DNA of 64,000 nucleotides. It comes from Peribacillus sp. ACCC06369. Its GTDB lineage: Bacteria; Bacillota; Bacilli; Bacillales; DSM-1321. Below are positions 1 to 11,450 of this stretch, piece by piece. Every line of letters starts with the position of its first letter. The first letter of the stretch is position 1. Location of the stretch: contig NZ_JAUCEN010000002.1 in assembly GCF_030348945.1 (NCBI RefSeq), positions 434,001 through 498,000 on the forward strand. The letters are read 5' to 3'. Under the pieces are notes generated by a model, which saw only the letters and a program-made list of their open reading frames with translations, made no database searches and had not been told where the DNA came from. The translations under genes and the position numbers were made by a program.

Positions 1-26
1 TAAATGAAAACTTGGAATAAATATAG

Positions 27-53
27 TATACTAAAACAGAAACGAACGTTCGT
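27..53 (+). promoter_or_regulatory. -10 element and SOS-like palindrome before pcrA
   Basis: A TATACT -10 element (27-32) is followed ten bases later by the perfect 12-bp palindrome ACGAACGTTCGT (42-53), just upstream of the pcrA ribosome binding site. The GAAC/GTTC half-sites resemble a Gram-positive LexA box, but the usual four-base spacer is missing unless the site is read as GAAAC-GAAC-GTTCG. No good -35 lies at the right distance. A LexA-type operator is an inference only. Confidence 0.35.
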
Positions 54-68
54 ATAGGTGGTGTGATA

Positions 69-2315
69 ATGCAATATTTAGCGGAAAAATTACTAATAGG
101 TTTGAATGAACAGCAACAAAAAGCAGTTAAATCAACTGATGGCCCACTTTTAATCATGGCTGGGGCAGGAAGTGGAAAGACGCGTGTGCTGACTCACCGA
201 ATAGCTTACTTGATGGTCGAGAAGGAAATAGCACCTTGGAATATCCTTGCAATCACGTTCACCAACAAAGCTGCACGTGAAATGAAGGAGAGGATCCGTG
301 CCATACTTGGCGGTGCGTCCGAAGATATCTGGATTTCGACTTTCCACTCGATGTGTGTCCGCATTTTACGAAGGGATATTGATCGTATCGGTTTTAATAG
401 GAACTTCTCGATATTGGATACGACGGATCAGCAATCGGTCATTAAACAAATTATGAAAGATCGCAATATGGATACGAAGAAATATGATTACCGTGCCATT
501 TTGGGTAGCATCAGTTCAGCTAAAAATGAATTGGTCGGGCCGGAAGAGTACCTGAAGACGGCGTCTGATTACTTCACTAAAGTAACTGCCGATGTTTATA
601 CGGAATACCAAAAGCGGTTGCGGAAAAATTCAGCGCTCGATTTCGATGATTTGATCATGATGACGATTCAATTGTTCCAACTGGTACCGGAAGTGCTTGA
701 ATACTACCAGCGCAAATTTCAATACATTCATGTCGATGAGTACCAAGATACGAACAGGGCTCAATATATGCTTGTTAAACTACTGGCTTCACGCTTCCGT
801 AATCTTTGTGTTGTCGGGGATTCCGATCAATCGATCTATCGCTGGCGCGGTGCGGATATTGCGAATATCCTTTCATTTGAAAAAGATTACCCGAATGCCA
901 ACATGATTTTCCTTGAACAGAATTACCGCTCGACGAAAAAGATTCTAGAAGCGGCGAATAAGGTCATCGATAACAATCAAAACCGAAAGCCGAAAAATCT
1001 TTGGACCGAGAATGCAGATGGTAATAAGATATTCTATTACCGTGCAGACAATGAACAAGGGGAAGCGCAATTTGTAGCCGGAAAGATAAATGAGTTAGCT
1101 CAGGCTGGCAGCAGGAAATATTCCGATATAGCAATTCTGTATAGAACAAATGCACAATCACGTGTCATGGAGGAAGTTCTGCTTAAATCCAATATAAACT
1201 ACGCAATAGTCGGGGGCACTAAGTTCTACGACCGTAAAGAGATTAAGGATTTACTTGCCTATCTGCGCCTTATTGCGAATCCTGATGATGACATCAGTCT
1301 TCGCCGTGTAATCAATGTACCAAAACGCGGAATTGGTGCAACTTCAATGGACAAAGTGGCAGATTATGCAGATCAATATGATGTTTCCATTTATAAAGCA
1401 CTTGAATCCGTGGAAATGGTAGGGATAAGCGGTAAGGCTACCAAAGCGGCAAGGGAATTTCATACGCTGATCACTAACTATACAAATCAGCAGGAGTACC
1501 TATCCGTGACGGAACTGGTGGAGGAAGTCATTAAGAAAACCGGTTACCGAGAGATGCTGCAGGCAGAAAAAACGATTGAATCACAAAGCCGGCTTGAAAA
1601 TATAGATGAGTTTTTATCTGTAACGAAGGCATTCGAAAGTAACAGCGAGGACAAGTCATTGGTTGGCTTTTTAACTGACCTGGCGTTGGTTGCGGATATA
1701 GACCAACTTGATGAGAATTCCGAAGAAGCTACAAATACGGTAACGTTGATGACGCTGCATTCCGCGAAGGGACTGGAATATCCGGTGGTCTTTTTATTGG
1801 GCCTTGAAGAAGGGGTTTTCCCTCACAGCCGCTCGCTCATGGATGAAGAGGAGATGGAAGAAGAACGCCGTCTGGCTTATGTGGGAATTACAAGGGCTGA
1901 AAATGAGCTATTCATAAGCAATGCCCAAATGCGGACATTGTATGGACGGACGAGTATGAACCCAGTTTCACGGTTCATCAGTGAAATACCAGAGGAGCTT
2001 CTTGAAGATCTAAAACCGAAACCGGCTCCTCGAGCTAGGCAAACACCTTTCAGTTCTTCGAGAACTGGATCTCCTTCAACAGCTTCCACAAGAAAAGTCC
2101 CTGCCTTTGGAAGAGCTGTTTCTGCACCATCCGCAACGGGCGGTGAAGAGATTGGCTGGGCTGTCGGTGACCGTGCATCCCATAAAAAATGGGGGATAGG
2201 AACCGTGGTGAGCGTAAAAGGGGAAGGCGAAGGGAAGGAATTGGATATTGCTTTTCCAAGTCCAATCGGCATCAAGCGCCTACTGGCGAAATTTGCACCG
2301 GTTGAAAAAGCCTAA
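69..2315 (+). CDS. pcrA: ATP-dependent DNA helicase PcrA (UvrD/Rep family)
   Basis: Superfamily 1 3'-5' DNA helicase used in repair and in clearing replication-transcription conflicts. The 748-residue product follows B. subtilis PcrA nearly end to end. It has Walker A GAGSGKT at about 32-38, the VDEYQD Walker B motif near 220, [10 protein letters not shown] (motif III) near 250, the VGITRA motif near 610, and a C-terminal basic Tudor-like segment ([13 protein letters not shown]...) that in the family contacts RNA polymerase. ATG at 69 is preferred over GTG at 63 because AGGTGG at 56-61 sits seven bases before it. ligA follows in the same direction, as in B. subtilis. pcrB would be expected just outside the left edge. 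Confidence 0.97.
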   Translation: MQYLAEKLLIGLNEQQQKAVKSTDGPLLIMAGAGSGKTRVLTHRIAYLMVEKEIAPWNILAITFTNKAAREMKERIRAILGGASEDIWISTFHSMCVRILRRDIDRIGFNRNFSILDTTDQQSVIKQIMKDRNMDTKKYDYRAILGSISSAKNELVGPEEYLKTASDYFTKVTADVYTEYQKRLRKNSALDFDDLIMMTIQLFQLVPEVLEYYQRKFQYIHVDEYQDTNRAQYMLVKLLASRFRNLCVVGDSDQSIYRWRGADIANILSFEKDYPNANMIFLEQNYRSTKKILEAANKVIDNNQNRKPKNLWTENADGNKIFYYRADNEQGEAQFVAGKINELAQAGSRKYSDIAILYRTNAQSRVMEEVLLKSNINYAIVGGTKFYDRKEIKDLLAYLRLIANPDDDISLRRVINVPKRGIGATSMDKVADYADQYDVSIYKALESVEMVGISGKATKAAREFHTLITNYTNQQEYLSVTELVEEVIKKTGYREMLQAEKTIESQSRLENIDEFLSVTKAFESNSEDKSLVGFLTDLALVADIDQLDENSEEATNTVTLMTLHSAKGLEYPVVFLLGLEEGVFPHSRSLMDEEEMEEERRLAYVGITRAENELFISNAQMRTLYGRTSMNPVSRFISEIPEELLEDLKPKPAPRARQTPFSSSRTGSPSTASTRKVPAFGRAVSAPSATGGEEIGWAVGDRASHKKWGIGTVVSVKGEGEGKELDIAFPSPIGIKRLLAKFAPVEKA

Positions 2316-2340
2316 GCTATTAATATGCTTCTACTGGTAA

Positions 2341-4425
<2,085 letters not shown>

Positions 4426-4436
4426 GAGGTGTAGCT

Positions 4437-5606
4437 ATGAGGAAACACTCTATTTTGGGGATGATTCTTATACTGCTTCTTGCTGGTTGTGCGCCTAGTT
4501 TTGAGGATAAGCAAGAGGTAGTTCAAGACTCCAAAGACAAAAAAGAGACGGCAATTATTCCGAAGTACAAAATTTCGGAAGAATATTATCAAACGATCCT
4601 ACCGTTTGAACCATCAAAAGCACGCGGTTTGGTCGTATCTAATCTAAATACCCGATATGATATTGAAGAATTCGAAAATGGATTGATGCGGTTGGCCCAA
4701 ACCCAATTCGACCCGGAAGAATACCTATTTCAAGAGGGGCAAACGCTTGATAGTTCCAAAATATCTTCCTGGCTGAACAGAAAATATACCAATAGTCAGT
4801 TGAAAGAAAAGAAGAAGAAAGCATCAGACAACGTCGGCTTGAATCCGGTTGATCCAGGTAAAGGGGACATCGATAAGCGGAATAAAGACAATCCAATCTA
4901 TCTTGCTCATATTTTAGAACATAATTACTTAGTCAAAACAAAAGATAATTCAGTGAGCCTAGGCGGGGTTGTAATAGGTCTTGCGTTGAATTCAGTGCAT
5001 TACTATCAAAAAGAGGCATACGGTGCCACCTATGAAAAGACAATCGATAGTAAAAAGGTAAAGCAAGAAGGGGAGAAAATTGCTGCAGAAGTCTTAAAGA
5101 GGCTACGTAAAATGGACAAGCTGAAAAATGTTCCGATTACGATTGCCTTATTCGAGCAAAATGAAAAATCCTCAGTAGTTCCTGGGAATTTCATTTCCTA
5201 TACGAATATTGATAAAAACTCTGACAATATTGGAAAGTGGACGAACTTGGACGAAGAGTATTTCCTATTTCCTTCTGCTGGTGCTGAAAAAAAATACCGT
5301 GATGACGTCAATACTTTCACGAACTTTAAAGAAGATGTCGAAGAATTTTTCCCTAACTTTAACGGAGTCATTGGCAGGGCGTTCTATATGGATGATCAAT
5401 TACAAAGTCTGAACATCGATATCCCCATTCAATTTTATGGGAACTCGGAAGCGATTGGCTTTACCCAATATGTTGCTGGGCTTGTAATGGAACGTTTCCC
5501 TAACTATATTGCCGTACAAGTATCCATTACCTCTGTAAATGGACCTGAAGCTCTCATTGTCCGAGAAGCAAATCAGGACGAACCAACCGTGCATATATAT
5601 GAATGA
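4437..5606 (+). CDS. camS: CamS-family lipoprotein
   Basis: Lipoprotein of the CamS/YerH family, 389 residues. The N-terminus is a type II signal peptide with lipobox LLAGC, so Cys18 would be lipidated and the protein anchored outside the membrane. The family is named for the precursor of the cAM373 peptide pheromone of enterococci, which is cut from the signal peptide; the function of the protein body is unknown. It starts 11 bases after ligA, reproducing the pcrA-ligA-yerH order of B. subtilis, and is followed by a strong terminator. Whether this signal peptide yields an active peptide cannot be told from sequence. Confidence 0.9.
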   Translation: MRKHSILGMILILLLAGCAPSFEDKQEVVQDSKDKKETAIIPKYKISEEYYQTILPFEPSKARGLVVSNLNTRYDIEEFENGLMRLAQTQFDPEEYLFQEGQTLDSSKISSWLNRKYTNSQLKEKKKKASDNVGLNPVDPGKGDIDKRNKDNPIYLAHILEHNYLVKTKDNSVSLGGVVIGLALNSVHYYQKEAYGATYEKTIDSKKVKQEGEKIAAEVLKRLRKMDKLKNVPITIALFEQNEKSSVVPGNFISYTNIDKNSDNIGKWTNLDEEYFLFPSAGAEKKYRDDVNTFTNFKEDVEEFFPNFNGVIGRAFYMDDQLQSLNIDIPIQFYGNSEAIGFTQYVAGLVMERFPNYIAVQVSITSVNGPEALIVREANQDEPTVHIYE

Positions 5607-5640
5607 AAAAAGATGAAGCTTAACGGCTTCATCTTTTTTT
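5605..5640 (+). terminator. Rho-independent terminator after camS
   Basis: A 12-13 bp stem (AAAAAGATGAAGC pairing with GCTTCATCTTTTT), a TTAAC loop and a T run, directly after the camS stop codon. Confidence 0.9.
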
Positions 5641-5904
5641 GCGACAATCTCTGAAATCCACTTTTCATAAGTTATTCTTCCGGAGATAAGGTGAATTTCA
5701 AAATAACCTTTAAGTAGGAACAGACACATATAGTAGAAAGTAGACCCTTCCAAATAAGGAAGTGAATATTAAAAAGGGGAACATATGTCGAATATTAAAG
5801 GCTTTCTTGTCATTTCCCCGGAAATTCCGACAACTTTCCCATATTTCCCGGAAAATATCTCTTTTTCCTTGAGAAATAATTGAATTTCGACATTGTTTCT
5901 CTAG
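5641..5904. other. Intergenic region camS-gatC with two CCGG-centred palindromes
   Basis: No convincing gene. Two similar short palindromes, TTTCC-CC-GGAAA (5813-5824) and TTTCC-C-GGAAA (5844-5854), lie about 30 bases apart and 50-90 bases upstream of the gatC promoter. They could be a paired protein-binding site; no regulator is recognised. Confidence 0.4.
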
Positions 5905-5934
5905 TTGCTTTACTGTGTAATAGTTTGATATGAT
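5905..5934 (+). promoter_or_regulatory. Probable SigA promoter of gatCAB
   Basis: TTGCTT (5905-5910), an 18-base spacer and TATGAT (5929-5934), about 70 bases upstream of the gatC start. Two -35 positions and one -10 position differ from consensus. Confidence 0.5.
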
Positions 5935-6005
5935 TTAAACGATGATTTTATGGAGAATAGCGACGGAATTCAGTCGATTTGGATATTTTTTCGGAGGTGA
6001 AGAGA

Positions 6006-6296
6006 ATGTCACGTATTTCTATGGAACAAGTTAAACACGTTGCCCATTTGGCTCGTTTGGCAATTACGGAAGATGAAGCACAACAGTTTCAACATCAGCT
6101 TGACCAAATGATTTCATTTGCGGAGCAGTTGAATGAGCTTGATACGGATCAAGTAAACCCGACTTCTCACGTTTTAGATATGAAAAATGTTATGCGCGAA
6201 GATGTCGCAAAACCAGGATTGCCAGTAGAAGAAGTAGTGAAAAATGCACCGGATAGCAAAGAAGGATATATCCGTGTACCATCTATAATTGAATAA
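6006..6296 (+). CDS. gatC: Asp/Glu-tRNA amidotransferase subunit C
   Basis: Small subunit of the GatCAB complex, which converts Glu-tRNA(Gln) (and Asp-tRNA(Asn)) to the amide form in bacteria lacking the matching synthetases. The 96-residue product has the GatC signature [12 protein letters not shown] near the N-terminus and the C-terminal helix that wraps GatA. ATG 6006 is chosen over the upstream in-frame ATG 5979 because GGAGGTGA (5993-6000) lies five bases before it and the family starts here. First gene of gatC-gatA-gatB, with gaps of about 10 bases. Confidence 0.96.
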   Translation: MSRISMEQVKHVAHLARLAITEDEAQQFQHQLDQMISFAEQLNELDTDQVNPTSHVLDMKNVMREDVAKPGLPVEEVVKNAPDSKEGYIRVPSIIE

Positions 6297-6308
6297 GGGG
6301 GGACAATG

Positions 6309-7769
6309 ATGTCGTTGTTCGAACAAAAGGTTTCTGAGCTTCATGAACGCTTACATAAGAAAGAGATCAGTGTCACTGATCTTGTAAACGAATCGTATGA
6401 GCGCATTGGACAGGTAGAGGACAAGGTGAAGGCATTTTTGACACTTGATGAAGAAAACGCCCGCAATCAAGCAAAACGATTGGATGATCAATTGGTAAAA
6501 GGCGAGAACGAAGGCGCTTTATTTGGTATGCCAATCGGAGTGAAGGATAATATTGTCACTAAAAATTTACGAACGACTTGTGCAAGCAAGATCTTGGAGA
6601 ACTTTGATCCAATTTATGATGCAACCGTCGTTCAAAAGCTGCAGCAGGCAGAAACGGTGACGATCGGGAAATTGAATATGGATGAATTTGCGATGGGTTC
6701 ATCAAATGAGAACTCTGCATTTCAGGCGACACGCAACCCGTGGAATACGGATTATGTACCAGGCGGTTCTTCAGGTGGTTCGGCTGCGTCCGTCGCTTCC
6801 GGAGAAGTCCTATTCTCTTTAGGTTCCGATACGGGTGGATCGATCCGCCAACCAGCGGCATATTGTGGTGTTGTCGGCTTAAAACCTACATATGGACGGG
6901 TTTCCCGTTTCGGACTTGTAGCGTTTGCTTCTTCATTGGACCAAATCGGTCCGGTTACAAGAACGGTCGAAGATAATGCCTATTTGCTTGAAGCGATCTC
7001 AGGAGTAGATCCAATGGATTCGACTTCTGCAAACGTTGATGTGCCGAATTTTGTGAATTCGTTAACAGGCGATGTTAGAGGATTGAAAATAGCTGTGCCT
7101 AAAGAATATCTTGGTGAAGGTGTTGGCGAAGAGGCACGTAATTCCGTTCTTGAAGCGTTAAAGGTATTAGAAGGACTTGGAGCTGAATGGGAAGAGGTAT
7201 CCTTGCCGCATTCCAAATATGCCTTAGCTGCCTATTATCTGCTATCTTCATCGGAAGCTTCGGCTAACCTTTCGCGTTTTGACGGTGTGCGTTACGGACA
7301 TCGTACAGATAATGCAGAAACTCTTATAGAAATGTATAAGCAAACTCGTGCAGAAGGATTCGGTGACGAAGTGAAACGCCGTATCATGCTTGGAACTTTC
7401 TCCTTAAGTTCAGGTTATTATGATGCTTATTATAAAAAGGCTCAAAAAGTCCGTACTTTAATCAAAAAAGACTTTGAAGATGTCTTTGAAAAATATGATG
7501 TCATCGTTGGGCCGACTACACCTACACCTGCATTTAAAATTGGTGAAAAAGTCGACGATCCATTAACGATGTATGCGAATGATATCTTAACGATTCCAGT
7601 CAATCTTGCTGGTGTACCAGGTATATCCGTGCCATGTGGATTCGCAGCGAATGGGCTTCCGCTTGGACTTCAAATGATTGGAAAGCATTTTGATGAAAGC
7701 ACTATTTACCGCGCAGCTCACGCTTTTGAGCAAGCAACAGATTTTCATAAACAATTTCCTAAGCTGTAA
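6309..7769 (+). CDS. gatA: Asp/Glu-tRNA amidotransferase subunit A
   Basis: Glutaminase subunit of GatCAB; it frees ammonia from glutamine for transamidation by GatB. The 486-residue amidase-signature enzyme has the Ser-cisSer-Lys triad in view: K79 (GVKDN), S154 and S178, inside the Gly/Ser-rich [10 protein letters not shown]...SDTGGS segment. These positions agree with the published S. aureus GatA residues as I recall them. Two adjacent ATG codons (6306, 6309) are possible; 6309 fits the family N-terminus MSLFEQK and has better spacing from the GGGGGG tract. Confidence 0.97.
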   Translation: MSLFEQKVSELHERLHKKEISVTDLVNESYERIGQVEDKVKAFLTLDEENARNQAKRLDDQLVKGENEGALFGMPIGVKDNIVTKNLRTTCASKILENFDPIYDATVVQKLQQAETVTIGKLNMDEFAMGSSNENSAFQATRNPWNTDYVPGGSSGGSAASVASGEVLFSLGSDTGGSIRQPAAYCGVVGLKPTYGRVSRFGLVAFASSLDQIGPVTRTVEDNAYLLEAISGVDPMDSTSANVDVPNFVNSLTGDVRGLKIAVPKEYLGEGVGEEARNSVLEALKVLEGLGAEWEEVSLPHSKYALAAYYLLSSSEASANLSRFDGVRYGHRTDNAETLIEMYKQTRAEGFGDEVKRRIMLGTFSLSSGYYDAYYKKAQKVRTLIKKDFEDVFEKYDVIVGPTTPTPAFKIGEKVDDPLTMYANDILTIPVNLAGVPGISVPCGFAANGLPLGLQMIGKHFDESTIYRAAHAFEQATDFHKQFPKL

Positions 7770-7781
7770 GGGGTGAAATAA

Positions 7782-9209
7782 ATGGACTTTGAAACGGTGA
7801 TTGGTCTAGAAGTACACGTAGAATTAAAAACGGATTCTAAAATTTTCTCTGCGAGCCCAAATCATTTTGGTGCCGCTCCAAATAGTAACACGACTGTAAT
7901 TGACCTAGGCTACCCAGGCGTATTGCCTGTCGTCAATAAAAAGGCTGTTGATTTTGCAATGAAGGCTGCAATTGCCCTAAATTGCGAAGTGGCAGAAATT
8001 ACGAAATTCGACCGGAAAAACTATTTTTACCCGGACAATCCTAAAGCATACCAAATTTCACAGTTCGATCAACCGATCGGTGAGCATGGCTGGATTGAAA
8101 TCGAAGTCGGTGGCAACAAAAAGAAGATTGGCATTACCCGCATTCATATGGAAGAGGATGCTGGAAAGCTGACACATAAAGGGAACTATTCTCTTTGTGA
8201 TTATAACCGCCAAGGTACGCCACTTGTTGAAATCGTATCCGAACCGGATATCACTTCCCCGGAAGAAGCATATGCTTATCTGGAAAAGTTGAAATCCATC
8301 ATTCAGTACACAGGCGTTTCCGATTGTAAAATGGAAGAAGGCTCACTTCGCTGTGATGCTAACATTTCCTTGAAACCTGTCGGCCAAAAAGAATTCGGTA
8401 CGAAGACCGAATTGAAAAACTTGAACTCATTCAACTTCGTTCGCAAAGGGTTGGAGCATGAAGAAATCCGACAAGCGGAAATCTTGAATGAAGGCGGCGT
8501 AATCGAACAGGAAACTCGCCGGTTCGATGATGCTACAGGCAGAACGGTACTAATGCGAATTAAAGAAGGTTCCGATGATTACCGTTACTTCCCAGAGCCG
8601 GACTTATTGACAATCCATATCGATGAAGAATGGAAAGCACGCATCGCTGCCGAGATCCCAGAACTTCCGGATGCCCGGAAAAAACGCTATGTCGAAGAAT
8701 TCGGCTTACCGGAATATGATGCAGCCGTTTTAACGGTAACGAAGGAAAGTGCTGATTTCTTTGAAGCGACAGTGGCTTCAGGTGCGGATGCGAAACTAGC
8801 ATCTAACTGGATCATGGGTGAGGTTTCTGCTTTCTTGAATGCAGAAGGAAAAGAGCTGCATGAAGTCAAATTGACTGCCGAATCGTTGGCTGGAATGATC
8901 AAGCTGATCGAAGATGGTACGATTTCTTCTAAAATAGCTAAAAAAGTTTTCAAAGAATTGATTGAAAACGGTGGAGACGCTGAAACGATCGTCAAGGAGA
9001 AGGGACTAGTCCAAATTTCCGATGAAGGCGCGTTGCGTACAGCAGTTGAAGAAGCATTGAATAATAATCCTCAATCAATTGAAGATTTTAAAGCCGGTAA
9101 ACAAAAAGCAATCGGCTTCCTTGTCGGACAGATTATGAAAGCGACAAAAGGACAAGCCAATCCACAGCTTGTTAATAAAATTTTGGTGGAAGAAATCAAT
9201 AAACGTTAA
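7782..9209 (+). CDS. gatB: Asp/Glu-tRNA amidotransferase subunit B
   Basis: Kinase and transamidase subunit of GatCAB: activates the misacylated tRNA with ATP and adds the ammonia channelled from GatA. The 475-residue protein starts with the family motif [13 protein letters not shown], contains the GatB cradle with the YFPEPDL segment near 265-275, and ends with helical and YqeY-like tail domains that bind tRNA ([13 protein letters not shown]...). It begins 12 bases after gatA and is closed by a terminator, completing the operon. Confidence 0.97.
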   Translation: MDFETVIGLEVHVELKTDSKIFSASPNHFGAAPNSNTTVIDLGYPGVLPVVNKKAVDFAMKAAIALNCEVAEITKFDRKNYFYPDNPKAYQISQFDQPIGEHGWIEIEVGGNKKKIGITRIHMEEDAGKLTHKGNYSLCDYNRQGTPLVEIVSEPDITSPEEAYAYLEKLKSIIQYTGVSDCKMEEGSLRCDANISLKPVGQKEFGTKTELKNLNSFNFVRKGLEHEEIRQAEILNEGGVIEQETRRFDDATGRTVLMRIKEGSDDYRYFPEPDLLTIHIDEEWKARIAAEIPELPDARKKRYVEEFGLPEYDAAVLTVTKESADFFEATVASGADAKLASNWIMGEVSAFLNAEGKELHEVKLTAESLAGMIKLIEDGTISSKIAKKVFKELIENGGDAETIVKEKGLVQISDEGALRTAVEEALNNNPQSIEDFKAGKQKAIGFLVGQIMKATKGQANPQLVNKILVEEINKR

Positions 9210-9212
9210 TAT

Positions 9213-9246
9213 TAACCGTATCACTTTTAAAGTGGTACGGTTTTCT
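9213..9246 (+). terminator. Terminator after gatB
   Basis: AACCGTATCACTT pairs with AAGTGGTACGGTT across a short loop, followed by TTTTCT. Directly downstream of the gatB stop. Confidence 0.8.
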
Positions 9247-9307
9247 CTTGATTAAGGAAAGAGTTTACTGAGAGAAATAACGGAAAATAATTTTTGATTT
9301 TTTTTTT

Positions 9308-9329
9308 GAGTTATCTGTAGGGGTAACTC
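9308..9329 (+). promoter_or_regulatory. Hairpin upstream of the ECF sigma operon
   Basis: GAGTTATC pairs with GGTAACTC across a six-base loop and is followed by CTTTTTG. It lies 50-70 bases before the sigma-factor start. It could be an attenuator, an upstream terminator or an operator. The GTAAC and downstream CGTC (9340-9343) look like ECF promoter elements, but the spacing is too short for one. Confidence 0.35.
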
Positions 9330-9380
9330 CTTTTTGTGTCGTCTATTACATGAATGTTTAACAGGAAAGGAGGAAGAGAA

Positions 9381-9923
9381 GTGACCGATGAGTTAGTTGA
9401 GAAGGTAAGGGCAGGGAATGATCATGCATTCCGAATAATAATTGAAACTTATAAACAGACGATTTATAGAACCGTCTATTCCGTCTTGCGGAATCAAAAG
9501 GATGCAGAAGATGTTACCCAGGAAGTCTTTATCAAAATCTATACTTCTCTTCCTCAATATAAGAACCAAGGTTTCAAGACTTGGATTACCCGAATTGCGG
9601 TCAATCATGCAATCGATTTAAAGAGAAAGAGGGAACGCCAAAAGGAAGAATTGCAGGACGAACATTCATCGGAAGCTAATTTGGGCTTAACTGATGATGT
9701 CGAGGCAGTATTTTTTCGGAATGAAAGGCGAAAGCAAGTATTAAGGAAGCTGAATGACCTTCCAGAGGGATACCGGGACGTTGTATATGGCTATTACATA
9801 AAGGAAAAGACATTCAAGCAAATTGCAGAGGAGCAGCAGATTCAAGTGAAATCTGTGGAGGTTAAGCTATATCGGGCAAGAAATTGGATGAGAAAACATT
9901 GGAAAGAGGAGGATTTTTCATGA
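9381..9923 (+). CDS. ECF-type RNA polymerase sigma factor
   Basis: Alternative sigma factor of the extracytoplasmic-function group, about 180 residues. Sigma region 2 is plain (DAEDVTQEVFIKIYTSLPQY, about 40-60), as is region 4 (LPEGYRDVVYGYYIKEKTFKQIAEEQQI, about 130-160). GTG 9381 is preferred to the earlier ATG 9354 because AAAGGAGG (9366-9373) lies seven bases upstream and the frame before it carries no family sequence. The stop overlaps the start of the anti-sigma gene (ATGA), so the two are translationally coupled. I cannot assign it to a named B. subtilis sigma factor. The usual theme for such operons is cell-envelope stress. Confidence 0.9.
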   Translation: MTDELVEKVRAGNDHAFRIIIETYKQTIYRTVYSVLRNQKDAEDVTQEVFIKIYTSLPQYKNQGFKTWITRIAVNHAIDLKRKRERQKEELQDEHSSEANLGLTDDVEAVFFRNERRKQVLRKLNDLPEGYRDVVYGYYIKEKTFKQIAEEQQIQVKSVEVKLYRARNWMRKHWKEEDFS

Positions 9924-10387
9924 ATCATGTTCCAGAAGCAGAATGGGTTGAATATTTGGCAGATGAAATACCAGAGGCTCTAAAAATTGAATATGAAAAT
10001 CATCTATACTCCTGTGACAAGTGTTTATCCGCCTATATGGAAGCGATGGAAAAAGAAGAATCCAGACTGGACATTGAAGGATTTGATATTGCGGGTCCTG
10101 TCATGGACTCGATTAGCCGATTGAAAGGCGGGTCTGTTGAAGAGGCTAAGCAACTCCGAAAAGAGAAATCCCTTCGGACCATCACGAGACATTACCTGAT
10201 CGCGGCCGGATTTACGATCCTATTAATGGCAGGCGGAGTATTTCAATCATTGACAGAATACGTGGATTCTGTGGAATCCAGCAGTGTAAAGGAAACTCAG
10301 TCCTTAACCGAAGGGCTTATTGATAAAACATTTAATTGGATGGACACAATCGAAAAGAAAAATAAGGAGGGGTTTAGAAATGAATAA
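9920..10387 (+). CDS. Zinc-finger (ZAS-type) anti-sigma factor
   Basis: Membrane-bound partner expected to hold the upstream sigma factor inactive. The 155-residue protein carries the anti-sigma zinc motif H-x3-C-x2-C in ENHLYSCDKC (about residues 27-36). One membrane segment follows near 100-120 (HYLIAAGFTILLMAGGVFQSL), then an external tail of about 35 residues. ATG 9920 overlaps the sigma-factor stop and has GAGGAGG eight bases before it. The stop overlaps the next gene by 8 bases. Confidence 0.85.
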   Translation: MNHVPEAEWVEYLADEIPEALKIEYENHLYSCDKCLSAYMEAMEKEESRLDIEGFDIAGPVMDSISRLKGGSVEEAKQLRKEKSLRTITRHYLIAAGFTILLMAGGVFQSLTEYVDSVESSSVKETQSLTEGLIDKTFNWMDTIEKKNKEGFRNE

Positions 10388-11450
10388 AAGTCCGGTATTG
10401 GCTTTTTTATTATCGTTTTTGCCAGGTTTTGGACATTTTTACCTAGGAAGGAAATATAAAGGTTTATTTTATTTTCTTGCCGCAGCTGGACTGGGACTTG
10501 GAGGTCTTTTTCTTTCATTGATCAGTCAAGCGGATGAATTTCTGGCTTTTTCCATTATTGGAATGGTGTTTTATTTCATCAGTATATTTGATTTGGTGGT
10601 CACCTCACTGAGGAATCCTAAAAGTGAAGAGAATTTAGAGGGGATGGCAGATCAGCCGGAAGCGGAAAGATTCTATGTAATCATCCTTTCATTCGTTCCA
10701 GGATTAGGGCATTTTCAGTTGGGCCTCATGAATCGGGGACTCATTTTTCTGATCGGCTTTTTAGGCCTTGGCATTATGGTGGTATTCATCAGTGTAATGA
10801 CACATATGGAAGGTCTGTTAATATTCATGGCACTATTGCCTGTTATCTGGATTTACAGTTTTTTTGATTCCGTTCAACAGCTGAATAAAAAGCAAAGAGG
10901 TGAGGAGCTTATCGATCGGACCGTTTTGGAAGATTTCGAGGAGAGGCGGGAATCCGGGAAGAAGAGTAAATCGGTCGCGACTTTATTCGCCATTTTCCCT
11001 GGAGCGGGTCACTTATATTTGGGGCTGCAAAAACGTGGGATTCAATTGATGGCTGGCTTTTTATTCGCCATTTACATTTTGGATTTACTTCGTTTAGGTT
11101 TCTTCTTTTTCCTTATTCCGATCATCTGGTTTTATAGTTTTTTTGATGGATTGCAAAAAGCCTCGAAAATGGAAGAGGGTCCTGTTGAAGATACGCCCAT
11201 CATTTCGGGAATCGTCAATAACCAAAAATGGGTAGGATTTGGGTTGGTGGGGCTTGGAATCTATTTCTTGGCTAGTAATATAATCGTCCCTGCAATTGCA
11301 CCTCATTTAGATGAATGGATTGGAAGCAACTTGGAATATTGGTTTAGAGATTATTTTCAAAAAGGACTGGTATGCATCCTACTTATAGGTGGGGGAATCA
11401 AATTGCTGTCGGGCAGTAAAAAAGGGAGAGTCAAGGAGGAGACAAAATGA
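10380..11450 (+). CDS. Multi-pass membrane protein with three tandem PGxGHxxLG repeats
   Basis: Unrecognised integral membrane protein of 356 residues. Its main feature is an internal triplication. The motif PGxGHxxLGxxxxG occurs near residues 15, 107 and 207 (FLPGFGHFYLG, FVPGLGHFQLG, FPGAGHLYLG). Each copy is followed by hydrophobic segments, and each of the three units ends in an (I/F)xx(I/F)FD-type motif (ISIFDLV, IYSFFDS, FYSFFDG). The motif resembles TM2-type small membrane proteins. A fourth hydrophobic region closes the protein. ATG 10380 has AAGGAGGGG upstream; 10320 is an earlier in-frame ATG without a site. Its place in the sigma/anti-sigma operon suggests an envelope-stress output or sensing role (inference). 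Confidence 0.75.
   Translation: MNKSPVLAFLLSFLPGFGHFYLGRKYKGLFYFLAAAGLGLGGLFLSLISQADEFLAFSIIGMVFYFISIFDLVVTSLRNPKSEENLEGMADQPEAERFYVIILSFVPGLGHFQLGLMNRGLIFLIGFLGLGIMVVFISVMTHMEGLLIFMALLPVIWIYSFFDSVQQLNKKQRGEELIDRTVLEDFEERRESGKKSKSVATLFAIFPGAGHLYLGLQKRGIQLMAGFLFAIYILDLLRLGFFFFLIPIIWFYSFFDGLQKASKMEEGPVEDTPIISGIVNNQKWVGFGLVGLGIYFLASNIIVPAIAPHLDEWIGSNLEYWFRDYFQKGLVCILLIGGGIKLLSGSKKGRVKEETK

Noticed and set aside
1877..2275. 132-codon minus-strand frame inside pcrA
   Set aside because: Antisense shadow of a conserved gene; low-complexity translation and no ribosome site.
9324..9343. ECF promoter GTAAC...CGTC before the sigma operon
   Set aside because: Spacing of about 12 bases is too short for an ECF promoter (normally 16-17).
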